Positions 43,041 through 55,642 of a DNA stretch of 64,000 nt are shown one piece after another. Every line of letters begins with the position of its first letter. Within the stretch, counting starts at the first letter, position 1. The translations under genes and the position numbers were made by a program. Location of the stretch: assembly GCA_013350335.1 (NCBI GenBank), contig CM023539.1:44688631-44752630 (forward strand), given 5' to 3'. The notes below the pieces were generated by a model, which saw only the letters and a program-made list of their open reading frames with translations, was not told the origin of the DNA and searched no databases. This DNA is from Chimonanthus salicifolius. Its lineage: Eukaryota > Streptophyta > Magnoliopsida > Laurales > Calycanthaceae.

Positions 43041-43325
43041 CTGGGACCCTTGTCACAAATATCGACGGTATTTTCAAATTTACCGCATTTTTATCAGTAA
43101 AATACCATTATCGTGTTACAAAAGCGTTTTTATCGCCACGGCGATAAATTCCTGATAAAATCCCTATACCGTTTTTATTTCATTAATTTTTTTATTTATT
43201 TTATTTTTTAATTATTATAATTTTAGCAAGATTTTCTCGTTAAATTTTCAGTAAAAATTTAAAAATTTAAAAATATTTCATTATTGACCGTTAATCTCTC
43301 GAGAACGGTATTTGTGACCATGAGT
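43041..43325. mobile_element. Short TIR element (MITE)
   Basis: Inverted ends: CCCTTGTCACAAATATCGACGG on the left; the right end, reverse-complemented, is GGTCACAAATACCGTTCTCG. Size is about 280 bp, with no coding content. The superfamily is not clear because no TSD is visible. Confidence 0.55.
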
Positions 43326-44041
43326 AGGGTAACTCAACAATAGCGCCAACGGATCTTTATTTTAATGGCTAGTCAAACACTTTTTGTTTGTCAATTGTTT
43401 TCAAATGTCAAATCATGTCTCTGAATTGATGAATTCCAATGGTAAACAGAGCGGAGATTGATTAAGAGCTTCTCATTAGTGATAACCACGCGAAACTCAT
43501 GTAACTTAACTTTAAATGGATGGTACATGAGGTAAGGTTCAAAGCCTTTCATGCATCAAACAAATTCTTATTTCGGTAACATTTTAAATGAACTAAATTC
43601 AAATTAGATATATAGTCACCTATTTTAAATTAAATCAAATCGTAAGTTGAAGTGAGCTTTTTTGTCGATTGCTTAATTTATAGTATTGAAATAGTTGTCT
43701 TATGTATATTTTGAAATTATCTCAAATTATTTTTCATATTTCTTTATTTTTATATTAAATCAAAGTTTTAATATTTTTGTGAGTTCCAAATCACATTCTA
43801 GTGTGATGGGAAGATGACTTTTTTTTATAAGTTTTTACTTATCCATACGTGGTATTCTATAATTATTTCCACCTCTGACTCTTATCGTCTGAATTCATGT
43901 ATTGCTGTATAGTTAGAAAATGCTTACTGATTACTAAATTAAGTTTATTGAAGGTTATTCTTAATTTTATTACTTCAAAATTATTCATATCATATTCGTA
44001 TTGATTTAGAGAATCTTTTAATAGATTTTTGGCACACTTCA
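43326..44041. other. Intergenic
   Basis: No gene. Long minus-strand frame 43863-44243 overlaps the SINE below and is not credible. Confidence 0.35.
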
Positions 44042-44205
44042 CATGGGTATAGCTTAACTCGTTAACCTTCCACTTCAGAAAGTGGGAGATGCCAAGTTCG
44101 ATCCCTCGTGGCCTAATGTGATGTACAATAAGGACAGTGGATATCACCCGTAGAGGTTTTACATTGAGTTTCTGATGATTTCTCACACGTAAATTAAAAA
44201 AAAAA
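44042..44205 (+). mobile_element. tRNA-derived SINE (copy 3)
   Basis: CATGGGTATAGCTTAACTCG (box A-like) begins near 44042. CCAAGTTCGATCCC (box B-like) is at about 44093-44106. The body ends TCTCACACGTAAATT and an A-run to 44205. It is the only member of this family on the + strand. Confidence 0.78.
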
Positions 44206-45040
44206 TGATTCTTAAAAAGAATAAAAAATTCAAAAGAAAACATGTATTTTAGGAAGCTTACAATTGAAGTGAGGCTTTCAAAATGTTCGTTCTGTGGAGA
44301 GAGTGGAAAGAGGCTGTGGACGCCGTCTGCTGCTGCAGCGCTGGCATTAATGGCGCTTGGGCAGGCGACGTCTATGGGTTGCAGACGGTGGCAAATGTTA
44401 GTGAAAATTCATGAAAAATACCTAAATCAATATTAGTGATGTGATTTTCTGAAAATAAAAATTTAGATTCTGTAATTAATTTAACTAAGTCAATAAGTTA
44501 GCAAACTATTTATATAACTTTTTACTGATTTTTCTATAATTCTTTTTGTACTTTTTCATCATTTTATTAATTATTTTTGAAATTCTCGATATCGTAACTT
44601 CAAAATAATATTTCAACATGAAAATAACCGATATTAAATGAAATATATATATATATATATATATCCATGAAGCCCATAATTTCTAAATTTCTGTAATTTT
44701 TTGAAATTTAAAAAAGAAAAAAGAAAAATGGGATGAGAGTGAATAATCTTGTCGATACATGGATTTGAACCTCAATTTTAAATAAAGTAAAAGGTGGAGC
44801 TCAAAAATTCGATTTAAAAATACGAAATTTATAGTCCTTTAACCATGAAATCTAAATGTAGTTTTCTTCTAGAAAATGGAGTTACTTTAGTTTTGTTATA
44901 TTTTGAAATTTTACAACTATTGATGACGCTAGCAATTTCCCGACTTCATTCATTTTATCACGTTGAGAGAGAGAGTAGGAAGAAACTTTTCTACGTTGAT
45001 ATTGAGAGGCTTTCAGATATCTGTTCCTTTACCACTCCTC
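44206..45040. other. TPS-C distal upstream region
   Basis: 44580-44720 is a relative of the ATATCGG element (CCGATATT, a (TA)n run at 44644-44664, AGCCCATAATTT). A G/C-richer piece at 44265-44400 opens a short frame with no recognisable family. 44960-45015 carries CACGTTGAGAGAGAG and TACGTTGATATTGAGAGG near the TATA box. Confidence 0.4.
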
Positions 45041-45052
45041 TCTATATATAAT
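45041..45052 (+). promoter_or_regulatory. Candidate TATA box of TPS-C
   Basis: CTATATATAATA lies 37-48 bp before the ATG at 45089. Confidence 0.5.
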
Positions 45053-45088
45053 AGATATGGAACTTAGTCATGGCCAACTACTCAAGAA

Positions 45089-47596
45089 ATGGCTTACCAA
45101 TTTCCTATGTCATCTCCTTCTTTCTCCCCAGCAGTCAATGGTCCAACCATCTCTACCATAGTTCGCAGACCATCTGCAAACTACAAGCCAAGCAACTGGG
45201 ATTACGATTTCTTGCAATCCTTAGGAAGAGACCATAAGGTGATTTTTCTTCTTCATCTTATAAGCAAAAGCTCATATCACAGACTTTACTAATGCCTGTG
45301 TTTCCTTCCCCATTCGAAATTCATTCCGAAATCCGAATAGAATATGTAGCTAATCAGAATGGCAAGTGAGTCAGTCAACCCACTCAAGGGGAGGCTTTGA
45401 AGTAGCCAATATCCTAAAACAAATTGCATAAAATATATCACATTGAGAACCTGGTGCAGCGTGAAGCGAGAAGACCATTTGATGTTTGATCTAGAAGGTC
45501 GACAAATTTTTTAGGGTCTGCTTTCTGCTCATATTTCGTTTGTTGGTAATATAATTTAAGTTAAAAGAAATTTTAAATATTGGCGGTTTCTGCTAGGAAT
45601 AAATATGCGGAATAAAATGATCACGGTGCAATAATAATATCAAACACAACATAACTCAGAAAGTTATATAGTTCGGCAAATACTGTATACGTCCACGGAG
45701 CGACTGTGTTCCACTATATTTGAAAAAAGAGAAAATAATATCCATAAATATGAATGACACTGAGTTTAAATCCCAAATTCAAATTCTGAGTCCTTTGTAC
45801 ACCCTTCTATTCTTACCACTCTCAATCTCATAAGAATAAACCCTTCTTGTGCTGCACTCCTTCTTGTTGTGGCCGATGTCCCTGCGTTGTTATCCATGCA
45901 GCTATCTCACGTGTGGCCTTCGTGCTTCTCTAATTCACTTTCGCACCATGAAATACCAAGCACCTCATTTCTCTATTTCACGTCCCTGTCGTGCACCATG
46001 AAATACCAAGTAAGCACAACACCGTGATTATATTACTTTACACGTGTGGCACGTTGGTTTTGTTATTGCCTTCGTCCGCCGATCTTCATCGTTGATCTGT
46101 TTCTGCTCCATCATATGACATCATTTGTCCATTGGATTATCTAGTTATTAATTATTTAGTTCGATACTTGCAAACTCAAGTGATGAATTTACTTGAGTTT
46201 GATGGGGATATTAGGATAAGTAGAATTTAGGTTAGATTATGATTCTAAGTTTGTGTTAATCTATGATTAAGAGATTTGTTTGGTTTAAGATTAGGTTTAA
46301 AATTTGAGTTTATTATTCACTCTATATATTTAGATGTATCTTAATGAATTAGTCTAACAATCAAGTATATAAAAATTCTCCTTTTATTAACGGCATATAT
46401 ATATATATATATATGTCAGAGTTAAACACTATTGACTCAGCGGCTGAAAAAACTAAACAGCCTTAATAGGATTTGTTTGAAAGCCCAAGTATGTCCATTT
46501 ATTCACCATTAACATCATCACTAGTCGGTATCCCATCTAAGATCAATTTTATGAGTTTTTTTCTCCAATTGATACTATGATAAATCATGACATCAGTCAC
46601 TTTAGAGTTTAGCTTGCCATTTTTTATCCTTTCCCTTCATATTTTCGAAGGCTCCTTCTCTTCCTAATGTCTTTGATATGTAGCCTCTTCATTTTACGCA
46701 TTGAATTTGTGCTTGGTCTTTCTATTAAAATGACCAAACTATGTCAAATAAGTTTCTCTCATTTTATCATTTATCTGATTTATTTTTAAACTATCTCTAA
46801 TGCATTCACTTCTAACTCTATTTTTTTTATCTTTTTAGGGTTAAACCACTCAACCATCATAACATACACATTTCCATTATCATAACTTTGTTTATTTATC
46901 CATTTTTTTTAATTGCCCAACACTCCACATATCTATTTATTAAATAAAATAAAATAATATGAGCTCAATTTAAAAGAAAAGAAAAGAAAAGTATAGACCC
47001 ATAGTCAAATACACATGTTAAAGATTGGTCATCTATAATAGTTTATGGCCACAAACAACCCTAAGAAGGAAACCATTCATGAGAAGAAAATAAAATATAA
47101 AGGTTTTTTTTTTCTTCGGTAGAACTGTTTTTATTTTGTTTGCTTTCTTTAAATACATGGAGAAAAGTCAGAAAACAATGTCTCGTTCCTTCCTCTTCGT
47201 ATTAAGTTAGTGAATGATTTAATTCACAAAAAACAACATTTAGATTCGTATAAAATATTTTTTACCGATCTAAAGTCGTGAATTTTTCGGTTTTACGGTG
47301 AACTCGTTTTTCTTATCTACAATCCATTTATTTGACGGCACTGAAACATCTGATGAGTTGCAAAATACTGACCTTTGGCCTTTGAGGGGTTTAGAGATAA
47401 CCTTTGTTCTTTGATAAAGTTGATGTACTTATATTCACATGTTTTTTTTTTTAAATTCTCTGTGTAGATTAGATTTTTTTATATGCCTTTGTGGAGGGTA
47501 ATTAGAAACTTTCAATGTATTATAATATATAATATATAAATCTAAAAACTATCATTATTTATTTAGTAAATTAATATAGCCTACAAATATGCCTCA

Positions 47597-47628
<32 letters not shown>

Positions 47629-50600
47629 CGTCGAAACCCACCGACCTCACTTTGTAGTGATTATAGGTTACGGCAAAACTTCTGACGCAAAGATGAGAAT
47701 ACTCAACCACTCGAACAAATAAAGCAATGAATACAAATATGCCTCATATATTATCATATTTCCAACAATCATATTTTTTGTCGATATAATTTAACTAATG
47801 AATTTTTTATGTTAGGTGGAGAAATATACAACCCGTATTAAGAAGTTGAGAGAAGACGTAGAGCATTTGCTAAGAGAAGAAGATAATTCATTGTCTAAGA
47901 TGGAGTTGATTGATGCTGTGCAACGTCTAGGATTGGGATATCTCTTTGAAAAGGAAATTAAGATGGCGATTAACACTATAAAATCAAGCATGACCAAAGC
48001 AGAAATGAAGGAAGATCTTCATAGCATAGCTCTCCAATTGAGACTCCTAAGACAACATGGGCATACTGTCTCTTCAGGTAGAATAATATTTTTATTTTTT
48101 ATTTTAATTTATGTGTGAGAAATCACGGGATATTCAGCGTAAAACTCTCATGGTGAGCTCATTACCCCTAAGACATACCAAGGTTAGGCCATGGGGGATC
48201 AAACCCATAACCTCCCGCTTCCTTATACGGGAGGCAACCAGTTGAACTATATTCATGTGGGATAATAATTGTTTTAAATTGAGTAGATGATACATATATT
48301 GTAAAAGATTCTTTATTAATTAAAATTATTATTATTTTCATTATTATTATTAAACTCGATAAAAATGAGGATTATAATAATTATTATTATGATTGTTACT
48401 ATCATTATTTTAATTTTTTAAGAAACCCACGTTTTAAAATTCAAAGTTAAAAATAGTCACATAATGCATATATTTTAAAAGATTCTTTATTAATTAAAAT
48501 TATTGTTATCTTCATTATTATTATTAAACTCAATAATGGATTATAATAATTATTATTATGATTGTTACTATCATTATTTTAATTTTTTAATAAACCCACA
48601 TTTTAAAGTAACCAAACTAAACAACAATAGATTTATTTATTTTATTCATTATTATCTATTTAACATATAATAAAGGAGTTTATGGACTTCCTCCAAGACC
48701 AATGCATCATCTTTGTGATCACCAATTACCAATTTTATTTACATCTCCATGAATAATTTGACTTATGAATACCGTAGTGCTATGGCATCATAATCAAAAT
48801 CATGAATGAATGAAACTCGACAAGAAAGAGAGAACGATAGGAAGGTTTCAATGCAAGCATAATTTTTGAATGCTAGAATCGCTCTACAAATTAGGGACAA
48901 AAGGTTTGCAACTGTATCTCATAATTCTTGTTTGCAAGATAAAGAAATTGTTATTTTTCAACCCAACTTCTTCAATTCATCTGAAAATTGTAGATGTTTT
49001 CAACAACTTCAAAGATGAGATTGGTGGCTTCAGAGCAAGCCTTTGCAAGGACATCAAGGGATTGTTGAGTTTGTATGAAGCTTCACACCTTTCTTATCAA
49101 GGTGAGAACATCTTAGAAGAGGCCAAAGCTTTTGCTATCCTACATCTTAAGGAAATCAAGGAGCATATAGACCCAGCCCTGCTTAAGAAGGTACAGCATG
49201 CTTTGGAGCTCCCTCTGCATTGGAGAATGATCAGATTAGAGGCGAGGTGGTTCATAGACACGTATGAAAGAGAAGAAGGAATGAATCCTCTGTTACTTGA
49301 ACTGGCGAAGCTTGAATTTAACAAGGTCCAAACAATACATCAAATAAATCTGAAGAATTTGTCAAGGTAAGGGCATGTCAATCTCATTCATTCAGCACTG
49401 AAGTATTAAATATATTTAAAAGTGGGGAAGCAAATTGATGGAGTTTGGAGTTTGAAACTCTATACCAAAATAATTGAGTACAAACATGTCTTAAATAAAT
49501 AAAAAAATTGTTCAGAAATAAATCTAAATTTTTCAATAGGGTGAGAACTTACATATTGAGAATGATCATGTTATTGTTGTTGTTTGTTATATATTGTAGG
49601 TGGTGGAAGGATTTAGGCCTTAGTGAGAAGTGGAGCTTTTCTAGAGATCGGTTGGTAGAGTCTTTCTTATGGACCATTGGGAAGACATTTGAGCCACAGT
49701 TTGAACATTCCAGGGAAGTTATGACAAAAGTTGATCAATTCATAACAATTATTGATGATGCTTATGATTCCTATAGTTCAATTGATGAGTTACAACTCTT
49801 TACCGATGCCATCGATAGGTAGGTCATCAAATTTTACTCTCTAACTAAATATATAGGGGGTTGGGGGTTGGATATCATGGCAAATTGTATTTATAATGCC
49901 CACCATCTATTTGACACCAATATATGGGTTTCTCTTCAAGTAATGGGATATTTTTACTTCATATTAAAGTGATCCATATGTTTGCATATTTCTGCAAATT
50001 TAGTCTATTTTGCCACTTAATAACTAATATGAAGTAAAAAATAAAAGATTTTGTATTAGTAAAGTGGAAATATCATCATTCATAAAAAAAAAAAATTGAA
50101 ATGTAATATCCCTTTTTAAGTTTAAAATAATTAATATTATTCATGACTTCAACAACCAATTACAAAATGTTTGAGAACGAAAGCCAACAACACTTTAGTG
50201 TCCAAAATGATTAATGAAGAAGTCTAAGGCTTAAACTTGTTTAGGTCTAAAACCTTGAAACAGATGGAGCAACGTGACGCCCAAAAGACTCACCCAAAAG
50301 ATATGAAATCATATTTTCATTTAATTGACTTTCTTTTTCCCTTATCTCAAAAATGTTGATCAAATTTGTGTGGCTTTGTATTATAAGAGATTAAGTTTTT
50401 TTATTCTGCTAATTTGTCAATTTGACTTCCTTACTAACTTCACTATTTGCTTCAACTTTTCAGATGGGATTTAGGGGCGATGGAGCAACTTCCTGAATTC
50501 ATGAAGATTGGCTTTCTTGCTTTATATAACACTATTAATCAAATAGCTTATGACAGTCTTAAAGAGCAAGGATTGAATGTCATACCATACCTTAAGAAAG

Positions 50601-52050
50601 TGGTACTACTTCATGTCTTTCCCATTGCTTATATTATTATGTGACCCAGAATCCAAATTCATTTTGACATTTTACAGATTAGGTCTGGCTCCATGATTGA
50701 CCTGACCTATTGACATCCCTAATCTCAGGTGCAACTATTTGGGTATTATTTGGTTCGTGAAAAGAGATTAAGGGATGTCCAAGCAGCATTTATCTGGAAA
50801 TTTTGACATCCTTTGGGCCGAAGTTTTCTATTGGGATTTTTTTTAATATCTAGAATAGTTGTTCAGTCAAATATCTGCGAATAATAAACCAATTAACTGT
50901 CTCTGTATTTTCTATGTTGATAGCTGACGTTACTATTTTCTTGTTGATGGTGCCATGGGTTTAATTTTTCTTTGCTTTAGAAAAAAAGTTTCCAGTTAGT
51001 GTAGAAGTAGAGCAATCTTGGCTTGGATTGCATCCAAAGTAAACTTAGATTGTGTTTCTTGTGAGAGGCGTATTTGCACTCAATTGTTTCATCTTATTTA
51101 TTGATTGTTAAGATCTGATTTAGATTGTGATTGATTAAGATAAGACTATTTAAATTATAATTGATTGTGAGAGATTGTGCAAATCTCTCAAGTAAGAGAA
51201 GTTTGAATCATGAATACTTTCTTAATGTACTCTGTAAATATTGGATCTCATTCGTAGAATAAATTGTGAATTTTTTTTTTCTCTTATTCTCTAACATTGA
51301 CTAAGTTTCATAATTATTTTAGTGGGCAGATTTATGTAGAGCATACTTGATTGAGGCAAAATGGTACCACAATGGATACAAGCCAATGCTTGAGGAGTAT
51401 CTAGAAAATGCATGGACTTCAATATCAGGGCCTGTAGTTTTCACTCATATCTATTGTTCACTTGGAGAAAATATCACGATGGAGGGCCTGAATGAAGTGG
51501 CAAACAGCCCAATTGTGAAGTGGTCATCAATGATCGTTCGACTTTGCAATGATTTGGGAACATCATCAGTATGTATTCTTCAAATTTCATTGTTTTTACC
51601 AACAGTTGAGTTTCTGATTCTATTAACTCCTGTAGGAAAGTGAATGGATCAAACTTGGGTCAAATTAAAATAGCAATAATGAATTTGAATTCAATTATTT
51701 TGTGATTAGTTATCAAATATTCAAAAATCTATTTGTGTTTATTAACATAGGATGAGATATCGAGAGGCGACGTTCCGAAATCCATCCAATGTTACATGGC
51801 GGAAGCGGGCGTTCGGGAGCCTATTGCTCGTGATCACATCAAGAGTCTAATTGCAGAAGCATGGAAGAAATTGAATGAATGCAGTATGAATTCTCCTTTT
51901 CCACCATCTTTTGTGAATGCAGTTATAAATTCTGCTCGTACGGGCCAGTTCATATACGAGCATGGAGATGGACATGGTGCTCCAAGCAATGAAGACACTA
52001 AAAGAGTCAAGTTGCTGCTACTTGAACCTATTCCTCTTGTGTTTGATTGA
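45089..52050 (+). CDS. Terpene synthase TPS-C (TPS-b type), complete (7 exons, 562 aa)
   Basis: Seven exons: 45089-45238, 47816-48077, 48994-49366, 49600-49818, 50464-50602, 51323-51568, 51751-52050. All junctions are GT-AG and in phase; 1689 nt open to TGA. Residues 1-25 are short and Ser/Pro-rich, with no clear transit peptide, so cytosolic or weakly plastid targeting are both possible. The N-terminal motif is [12 protein letters not shown] (26-37): one extra Pro, so the spacing is RRX9W, or RPX8W if the second Arg is taken as replaced. The metal motifs are DDAYD (314-318) and NDLGTSSDE across exons 6-7. [14 protein letters not shown] in exon 3 and the alpha-domain W-W-K-D-L block are typical. 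Intact relatives convert geranyl or farnesyl diphosphate to cyclic or acyclic terpenes. Intron 1 is 2.6 kb and intron 2 holds a SINE and hAT-type repeats. Product is not predictable. Confidence 0.93.
45239..47815. other. Large intron 1 of TPS-C with transposon debris
   Basis: It contains a motif of the AGTTCGGCAAATACTG...TACGTCCACGGAG type (about 45670-45705), seen in plant retrotransposon-derived repeats. It also has (AT)n microsatellites at 46396-46416 and 47597-47616. No exon is hidden here as far as I can see. Confidence 0.45.
48089..48260 (-). mobile_element. tRNA-derived SINE in TPS-C intron 2 (copy 4)
   Basis: Minus-strand copy starting GAATATAGTTCAACTGGTTG near 48258, with GTTATGGGTTTGATCCC (box B-like, about 48203-48219). 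It ends TCTCACACATAAATTAAAAT with its T-rich tail on + at 48089-48104. It begins 12 bp after the exon 2 donor. Confidence 0.78.
48280..48645. repeat. Two hAT-type ~150-bp units in TPS-C intron 2
   Basis: Two blocks (about 48285-48440 and 48466-48645) match the units in the hAT element at 41.9-42.5 kb. They share TTCTTTATTAATTAAAATTA, GATTGTTACTATCATTATTT, AAACCCACRTTTTAAA and ACCAAACTAAACAACAATAG. TIRs were not seen here, so this is a fragment or internal copy. Confidence 0.8.
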
Positions 52051-52268
52051 GTTTTATATGCACAAACTGGACTTCTAAAATAATGTTATGTGCTTCAAAT
52101 GCTTTTTCTTTTAATCCTTAATTAGATGGATAATATATGTTGATGCCATAAGAGAAATTTCTTTGGATGCTCATTCACCTCAACTTGAGTAAATTTATTG
52201 TAATTAATTTAACTGCACCTTGACAAATCCCATGGAGCTCAAATGGGTGCCGCTCACGAACAACATCA

Positions 52269-52519
52269 TGTTAGAATTGGGTATTTAGTCAAAAGACTAG
52301 TCTGAGAGGTGGAGTAACCCAAGTCGTTTGTAAGTCCATAAATTCCCCACTTCACAATCAATATGAGACGTATTTACTGCCCCAACATTCTCCTCTTGCA
52401 CGGGGTTCTCCATAAATATAACAAATGGGATTAAGCCCAAAAGACTAATCTAACACGTGGAGTGATCAAAGTCCCTTATAAATTCACAATCAATTTGAGA
52501 ATCATTCACTGCCCCAACA
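52269..52519 (-). mobile_element. TRIM-like element (copy 4) downstream of TPS-C
   Basis: Ends are TGTTAGAATTGG (52269) and TGCCCCAACA (52519). Two related blocks (52269-52386 and about 52427-52519) share AAAAGACTARTCT, CACAATCAATWTGAGA and CACTGCCCCAACA. Flanks CATCA (52264-52268) and CATTA (52520-52524) fit a 5-bp TSD with one mismatch. It reads as TGTTGGGGCAGTGAATG on the minus strand, like the TRIM start at 34793. Confidence 0.7.
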
Positions 52520-54703
52520 CATTACGCTCCTAAGACTAAGTCCCAAGTTAAATGTGTTCATTTAATATATAATTCGACCTAATAAGACACAAGTCGACCT
52601 GATCAAATATAGATGGACAAGATAGTCATTGAAAACATTCGAGTTTCCATTTTTCAATATCTCTGCAATTTCCCTTCTTATTTATATTATTTCTCTTCAG
52701 CAATGTCGAGAGAGCGAGAGACCCAAACTTTTTAGACTGCATGACAGAATAAATGCGAAGCTCAGACACGCACAGAAGAAATGTGTATGCGCCTCCCCAT
52801 GCATTGTGCATTTTCTTCTTCTTCCCATTCCATCCCTCCCCAAATCCTAGATCATGTCTTGCACATGCTTTTTAATTTTAATCATATAAACTTTTCTTGT
52901 TTCGCTCAAGGATGATAAATCCAAACCACTGGGGCCTTTATTTCTCATGGGAGGCACTGTTATTAATTTGTTAATGATCAAATTATTTTGTTCATCAAAT
53001 GAGTCAATGAAACTAAATTTAGTCTTCAATTTTGCAAATCGAATTCAGAGGCATATTCATATGACAAATTAGAAACTGAATCCTCATGCAACCTAAGTCA
53101 GTCCCCTGATGCGAAGCCGACTACTTTTTGTTTTTTCAACCTTTCATTGGTATTTAGATTCAGTCCCGGTTTAAATGGGCCTTTTTTAATCTAAACGAGT
53201 TGAGTGGGAATCATCATTTCTCAATTATCTTTCTTCAAAACTACTGAAGGAAAGTTCGATTCTTTATGAAATCGTTGGGTTCTGCACTTTAGTATACAAG
53301 CAACATCAATCTATGTTCTTTTGCCTTTCCAAAGATGGCTCTTTTTCCACTGCAGTAAGCAGTGACAATTTATTTCTTGTGTATATTGATAACTTTGTTA
53401 GTAAAAATATAGTACATACACCACATATACATGATCAAGTGTATATTAAGTTTTTTAAATTTCGAATACCTGGGCCTACATTTTATTGCAAAAACAATGT
53501 GGGCCGCAATTCAAACAGATGACCAGAGATGCAAAGTTTACTCAACAACTCAGATGCTACTGATCATTTCCTTTGGAGTCCAGATGGGTCGAATCTCCAA
53601 TGCATAACCCATTTATCCTTGAGGCCCTCCACAGAGCCCATGAGACTGTACGTGGAATGGTTAACAACAGGTATTTTCAGCCCAAGAGGCTTGATCAGGA
53701 CATGAGTTGGCTCGGCGCACGAGCCCGTTTGCATCCCTAAGATGTATAATAATAAAAACTATAACCATTGATGAGAAAGGCTCAAAAGACCTTTATTGGG
53801 CTTGGCCTGTGTTTATGAGGGCCCACCAGGCCCAGTTGTGTTTCATGTATGCCCATGTATATAAGTGCTCTTTCTCCTTAAGAGTTTCCTTAACTGTAAA
53901 TGCAGATTTCTTTGGGTAAAAGGAAGGAAGGAGGGATTGAGGAAAGGAGACAAAGGGAAGAGTTTGGGTAATCCTTGTATTGTCCGGAATTTTTCTTTAT
54001 ATTGTCTCTGATAGGCTTGATCCTTGAGTTGTAAATAAAACCCTGATAATACTCAGAGAAAAACAGTGGATAATTCTTATTGGAATAAATATTTTTCATG
54101 TAAAGGTATAAATGATTGCAGATTAAGAAAATTAAATAATTCCAACACTATGATTAAATAAATATTTAACTAACCCTCAATCCATAAGATGTAAAGAAAA
54201 TCACATGTGAAGCCCAATTCATGGTGACCCTCTTTCCCAAAATCTAGAAAATAAATAATGCAAAAGAATTCTTGGGGAAGCAACATATGATATGGGCTGT
54301 TTTCTTTGGACTGCTAAACCTATTTCTTTGTAACTGATACCATATTAAATAAATCCTTGATAAAATATCCATTTTTTAATATATTAGGTGCAATGCAAGG
54401 ATTGCTTTGCAGTTTTAATATTAGAGGTAAGACCTAACTCGAACAAGAGATTACTACAGATTAATTAAATGTTGGCAAGGGCATGGCCCAAACAAAAGGT
54501 ATGCCTGCCACATCAAGGAACATTTGATACAGTGTCTTAATATGGGAAAAGTGACGAAGATCCACATACGGCTTTTGAAGTTTTTTATTATATCTAAAAT
54601 AGGGCCAAGGACAGTTTAGGAGAACTCACCTTCACTTGTGAGTTACTTCATTTTTGTTTGAACTTTTTTAGAAGTCCACTAGGAATAAAATAAAATAATT
54701 AAA
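52520..54703. other. Intergenic
   Basis: No gene. Short open frames near 52630 (both strands), 53313 and 53707 show no family resemblance. 53560-53760 is GC-richer (GAGGCCCTCCACAGAGCCC) but uncoded. Confidence 0.4.
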
Positions 54704-54845
54704 TGGGTCATAAAGGTTTATCAACAGGTTGCCTTTTGTCTCAGAAAATAGAACGTTATGGGTTCGAACTCCCATGGTTTAATCTTAGTGGGCTCACTCA
54801 TTTTACGATGGGTATCTTACGGTTTCCCACACAATCTTAAACTAA
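54704..54845 (+). mobile_element. SINE-like sequence (diverged)
   Basis: TATGGGTTCGAACTCCCATGG (box B region, about 54768-54788) preceded by GGTTTATCAACAGGTTGCC (box A-like). It ends around TTTCCCACACAATC. Related to the 44042 family but diverged, and no clear A-tail is left. Confidence 0.5.
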
Positions 54846-55458
54846 TGGACCTTAAAATGTGACACAATCCTGGTTTTATAACCCATTTGACTCATTCATT
54901 TATCATATTATCCAATTGGACAAAGTCTGCATTGGATATAAGCCTAACTAGTTCACAATCTCACTTGAAAGTCTTTTATAGTTGAAACCTAAAAAAGAAA
55001 AATACACACACATTTCATAATTCAATATTTAATTATTTAGATAAACTTAAAGATCTCTTACCATTTTGTACCCAAATATGTCCCTGTTGGAAGGACTCAG
55101 ATATGAAAGTTCTAGTGAAAAGGTTGATGTAGGTCCATTTCAATCAACTAGAAACAATTGGACCCACTTTTGATTCTATGCCATGTGCTACATCAATGAC
55201 AGATACATTGATTTCACTTAATGAGAAATAAATATGAAATGTTAGATTTAGTCTCTATTTAATCAACTAAAATGAATTTGTGGACCAAAATTGAAATTAA
55301 TTTTTCATTTTTCTACCATCAAGTTTCGTAATTTTACATCAGATTACAAAATCTTCTTAAGCAGATGAATTTTGACATGTAAGAATTGATGACACGTGTA
55401 AGCATTCCATATATGATACATGCCACATGCAATATTCCAATATCCATCCTTCTATTAA

Positions 55459-55642
55459 TCCTGAGGGGTTAGTGTGATGGTTAATCTCCATCTTTATTTG
55501 TGGAAGGTCTTGGGGTCAAGCCCCTCTGAACATAATAAGATTCACTCTCCTTAGTTCTTTACCGGGTGTATGTGGGTTGGGAGGACGCCTGAAAAATTTA
55601 GATGTAACACTTGAATTCGTTAATCTTAAAAAAAAAAAAAAC
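55459..55642 (+). mobile_element. SINE-like element with A-tail
   Basis: CTGAGGGGTTAGTGTGATGGT (box A-like) near 55460, GGTCTTGGGGTCAAGCCCC (box B-like) near 55506, then a body and an A-run at 55628-55642. The body differs from the 44042 family, so it is probably a different SINE family. Confidence 0.6.

Noticed and set aside
43863..44243. 126-codon minus-strand frame
   Set aside because: AT-rich, overlaps a SINE, no domain.
44242..44436. 64-codon frame with Ala-rich stretch
   Set aside because: No splice partners or recognised domain. Not enough to call a gene.
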